This document shows, piece after piece, positions 13,755-15,649 of a DNA stretch of 15,649 nucleotides. Position 1 is the stretch's first letter. Each line of letters opens with the position of its first letter. Source of the stretch: an uncultured Bacteroidales bacterium. GTDB lineage: Bacteria; Bacteroidota; Bacteroidia; Bacteroidales; P3. Location of the stretch: positions 1 through 15,649 of the forward strand of contig CALCUN010000086.1 of NCBI GenBank assembly GCA_937906975.1, in the 5' to 3' direction. A program made the translations under genes and the position numbers. The notes below the pieces were generated by a model that searched no databases, was not told the DNA's origin, and worked only from the letters and a program-made list of their open reading frames with translations.

Positions 13755-15317
13755 ATGGACATTTTATTAAAAGTCTTAGAAATAGTTGGAGCATTAGGGC
13801 TATTTCTTTTCGGAATGAAATCAATGAGTGATGGACTTCAAAAATTAGCGGGAGATAAAATGAGAACAATTCTCTCAAAGATGACCTCCAATCGTTTTAG
13901 TGGCGTTTTAACAGGATTAGGTGTAACAACACTAATTCAATCCTCCTCAGCAACAACCGTAATGGTAGTTAGTTTTGTAAATGCAGGCTTATTAACCCTC
14001 ACAGGTGCCATTGCCGTAATCATGGGAGCCAACATAGGAACCACAGTTACAGCATGGATAATTTCACTACTTGGATTCAAATTTTCAATCTCGGTAATAA
14101 TCTTCCCAGTCATAGCAATAGCAACACCTTTTATGTTTATAAAAGGCAAAGAGTCGTTAGGAGAATTTTTAATAGGCTTTGCCTTATTGTTTATGGGGCT
14201 TAACGCATTGCAAGCAGGTATGCCAGACTTTAAACAACCGCAATACGCTCCTGTTTTGGAGTTTATAGCATCTATGTCTAACTATGGCTATCTTTCTTAC
14301 TTGTTATTTGTCTTGATAGGTTCAATAATGACTGTTATTGTGCAGTCTTCTTCTGCTATGATGGCAGTTACCTTGGTTATGTGTGCACAAGGATTGATTG
14401 GATTTGAAGTTGCGGCAGCCTTAGTATTAGGAGAAAATATAGGAACAACAATTACAGCAAATATATCAGCTCTTATGGCAAACTCAACAGCTAAAAGAGC
14501 AGCTTTAGCACACTCGGTATTCAATCTAATAGGTGTTGTATGGGCATTGATACTTTTCAAACCTTTCTTGTTCTTAATAGGAGAATTGGTAGAAATGATA
14601 GAAGGCGCTAACCCATTGGTGCAAGCCTCAGCAGTACCAGTAGCATTATCACTTTTCCATAGCTGTTTCAATATCATTAACACATGTGTATTAGTTTGGT
14701 TCATACCTTCAATAGAAAAATTAGTTAAGAAATTAATCCCAACTAATGAAGAGGAAGAATTTAGACTTAAGTTTATTCCATCTGGTTTTATGTCAGCAGG
14801 AGAATTAACAATAGAGCCAGCAAAACAAGAAATAGAATCTTTCTCAAAACGAGTATTAAGAATGTATGATTTTATACCAGAACTATTTGAACTAAAAGAT
14901 GAAAAGAAATTTGACCAATTAATGAGTCGAACTAAAAAATACGAAGAAATCACTGATAGAATGGAAGTAGAAATAGCAAATTATCTAACAAAAGTATCAG
15001 AAAGAGGACTAAGTCTTGGTGCATCACAAGAAATCAGTGCGATGTTAAGAATAGTAGATAACCTTGAAAGTATAGGAGACTCTTGCTATCAAATATCTCT
15101 TACAATAGAAAGCAAAAACAAACAAAACATTTCCTATACAGAAGATATGAAGAACAAACTTGTAAATATGTTCTCATTAGTTAGAGAGGCTGTAATGGAA
15201 ATGAATACAAATCTTTCAGAAAACTATTACATTGCTTTTGAAGGTGTAAGTAATCTTTCTTCTATAGAATTAAAAGATATTAATGGTAAAAATCGTATGA
15301 TGTTTGTGAAAATGTAA
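13755..15317 (+). CDS. Na/phosphate cotransporter (NptA/PNaS family) with shortened PhoU-like domain
   Basis: A 520-residue inner-membrane protein. Two inverted halves of a NaPi-II fold carry the QSSSATT (residues 62-68) and QSSSAMM (197-203) signatures, each followed by a GANIGTT or GENIGTT loop (91-97, 226-232). Eight or more hydrophobic segments lie between residues 5 and about 320. From about residue 345 a cytoplasmic PhoU-like helical region follows (FSKRVLRMYDFIPELFELKD, EISAMLRIVDNLESIGDSCYQIS). It would import inorganic phosphate with Na+. The protein stops soon after MNTNLSENYY, where relatives normally have a further ~40-50 residues including the last PhoU helices, so the C-terminus from about base 15225 may not be native. 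ATG 13755 is preceded by AAGGAAAA and starts right at the first helix. Family is certain; the C-terminus is doubtful. Confidence 0.92.
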   Translation: MDILLKVLEIVGALGLFLFGMKSMSDGLQKLAGDKMRTILSKMTSNRFSGVLTGLGVTTLIQSSSATTVMVVSFVNAGLLTLTGAIAVIMGANIGTTVTAWIISLLGFKFSISVIIFPVIAIATPFMFIKGKESLGEFLIGFALLFMGLNALQAGMPDFKQPQYAPVLEFIASMSNYGYLSYLLFVLIGSIMTVIVQSSSAMMAVTLVMCAQGLIGFEVAAALVLGENIGTTITANISALMANSTAKRAALAHSVFNLIGVVWALILFKPFLFLIGELVEMIEGANPLVQASAVPVALSLFHSCFNIINTCVLVWFIPSIEKLVKKLIPTNEEEEFRLKFIPSGFMSAGELTIEPAKQEIESFSKRVLRMYDFIPELFELKDEKKFDQLMSRTKKYEEITDRMEVEIANYLTKVSERGLSLGASQEISAMLRIVDNLESIGDSCYQISLTIESKNKQNISYTEDMKNKLVNMFSLVREAVMEMNTNLSENYYIAFEGVSNLSSIELKDINGKNRMMFVKM

Positions 15318-15329
15318 TATTTTCACAAA
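15303..15329. repeat. Perfect inverted repeat over the symporter stop codon
   Basis: TTTGTGAAAAT (15303-15313) and ATTTTCACAAA (15319-15329) are perfect 11-base arms around GTAAT, which includes the TAA stop. It could be a weak terminator on either strand, though no T-run follows on +. It could also be a junction artefact or an element end. It lies inside the segment where the sequence style changes. Confidence 0.75.
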
Positions 15330-15371
15330 ACTATCATAATGATATGCTTTAATAATAGTGTAGTAACTGAG

Positions 15372-15405
15372 AGGCCGTAATTAAAATAAGTTTTTAAATA
15401 GGCCT
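15372..15405. repeat. Imperfect inverted repeat just upstream of the -35 box
   Basis: AGGCC (15372-15376) pairs with GGCCT (15401-15405), and inside it TTAAAA (15381-15386) pairs with TTTTAA (15392-15397). The right foot touches the first T of the TTGACA box, so it could be an operator, or the end of a transcript entering from the left. No function can be assigned. Confidence 0.45.
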
Positions 15406-15433
15406 TGACAAAGTTGGAAAGATTTGCTATAAT
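15405..15433 (+). promoter_or_regulatory. Consensus sigma-70/sigma-A promoter
   Basis: TTGACA (15405-15410), a 17-base spacer and TATAAT (15428-15433) match the consensus perfectly. No other promoter in the window looks like this; the rest use TAnnTTTG. It drives the lipoprotein gene at 15490. Confidence 0.9.
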
Positions 15434-15473
15434 ATTTGTGGCTATTGGGTGAATCCCCAAAAAATAAAATTAT

Positions 15474-15481
15474 AAAGGAGG
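15474..15481 (+). promoter_or_regulatory. Strong Shine-Dalgarno of the 3' lipoprotein gene
   Basis: AAAGGAGG lies 8 bases before ATG 15490, full complementarity to the 16S 3' end. Such strong sites are typical of Firmicutes and unusual in Bacteroidota. A small TTGGG/CCCAA hairpin (15445-15460) lies in the leader before it. Confidence 0.9.
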
Positions 15482-15489
15482 CTAAATTA

Positions 15490-15649
15490 ATGAAAAAATC
15501 ATTATGTTTACTTTTATGCTTAATAATGTTATTTTCTCTTGCTTCTTGTGGTCAAAGCAATGAAGATTATACTGCGAAGCTCATTTCTGTTATGAACGAA
15601 CAAGAAGAAATAACTGTTAAAGACATATTCAGTTTTGAATTTGAACGAG
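15490..15649 (+). CDS. Lipoprotein of unknown function, 3' end missing
   Basis: Fifty-three codons are visible before the window ends. The protein starts MKKSLCLLLCLIMLFSLASCGQ, a lipoprotein signal with lipobox LASC and Cys20 as the lipidated residue. The mature part begins GQSNEDYTAKLISVMNEQEEITVKDIFSFEFER, with no domain I can name. The start is fixed by a strong ribosome-binding site and a consensus promoter. In a Gram-positive host it would be anchored to the outer face of the cell membrane. The signal sequence, promoter and ribosome-binding site all resemble gut Clostridia rather than the rest of this window. The gene continues beyond base 15649, and its role is unknown. Confidence 0.85.
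   Translation, partial: MKKSLCLLLCLIMLFSLASCGQSNEDYTAKLISVMNEQEEITVKDIFSFEFER

Noticed and set aside
14297..14953. 218-codon open frame on the minus strand inside the symporter gene
   Set aside because: It is antisense to a clear NaPi family protein, low in complexity (Ser/Asn/Ile-rich), and has no start signals or known motif.
15331..15404. Insertion-sequence end or attachment site
   Set aside because: Short inverted repeats are present, but there is no transposase, no target duplication that I can find, and only one side of the putative insertion is in the window.

Overview
The window is AT-rich DNA from a member of the Bacteroidota, probably the Bacteroidales. Four things point there. 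Most genes are preceded by the Bacteroidota -7 element TAnnTTTG, placed so that 5' leaders are about 34-65 nt, usually without a strong Shine-Dalgarno. A cobalamin riboswitch drives a BtuB-type TonB receptor and a BtuG-like surface lipoprotein. There is a multi-repeat DUF349 protein. Finally, the GlmU-like nucleotidyltransferase that replaces canonical GlmU in this phylum sits directly upstream of lon. The last ~160-350 bases look different: a textbook TTGACA-N17-TATAAT promoter and an AAAGGAGG ribosome-binding site precede a lipoprotein, which is Firmicutes-style. The end of the window is therefore either a recent insertion or an assembly chimera.

Layout. 1-541: 3' part of a nitrilase-family omega-amidase on +. 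551-580: a bidirectional terminator between convergent genes. 604-3911: a minus-strand vitamin B12 uptake unit (promoter, riboswitch aptamer at 3898-3728, hairpin over the ribosome-binding site, btuB-like receptor, btuG-like lipoprotein). 3964-5850: promoter, five-repeat DUF349 gene and a hairpin terminator over its stop codon. 5876-6276: single-gene unit for zinc-independent ribosomal protein L31, with a leader hairpin and a strong terminator. 6297-11816: an apparent operon of the GlmU-like protein, lon (1-base overlap), sufS (3-base gap) and a YigZ/IMPACT protein (16-base gap). 11784-12180: a 397-base very AT-rich gap with phased 21-bp repeats in front of dnaA. 12181-13671: dnaA and its terminator. 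13755-15317: a Na/phosphate symporter with a PhoU-like tail that looks cut short. 15318-15649: the discordant segment with the start of a lipoprotein gene.

Functionally, BtuG would capture corrinoid at the cell surface and BtuB import it through the outer membrane, shut off when cobalamin binds the leader RNA. The other genes are housekeeping: protein quality control (Lon), Fe-S sulfur supply (SufS), the ribosome (L31), replication initiation (DnaA) and phosphate transport. I see no CRISPR array, phage or transposase gene, tRNA or rRNA. The most unusual points are the genetic-style switch near the 3' end, the helically phased repeats before dnaA, the hairpin that appears to mask the btuB ribosome-binding site, and the L31 leader hairpin.
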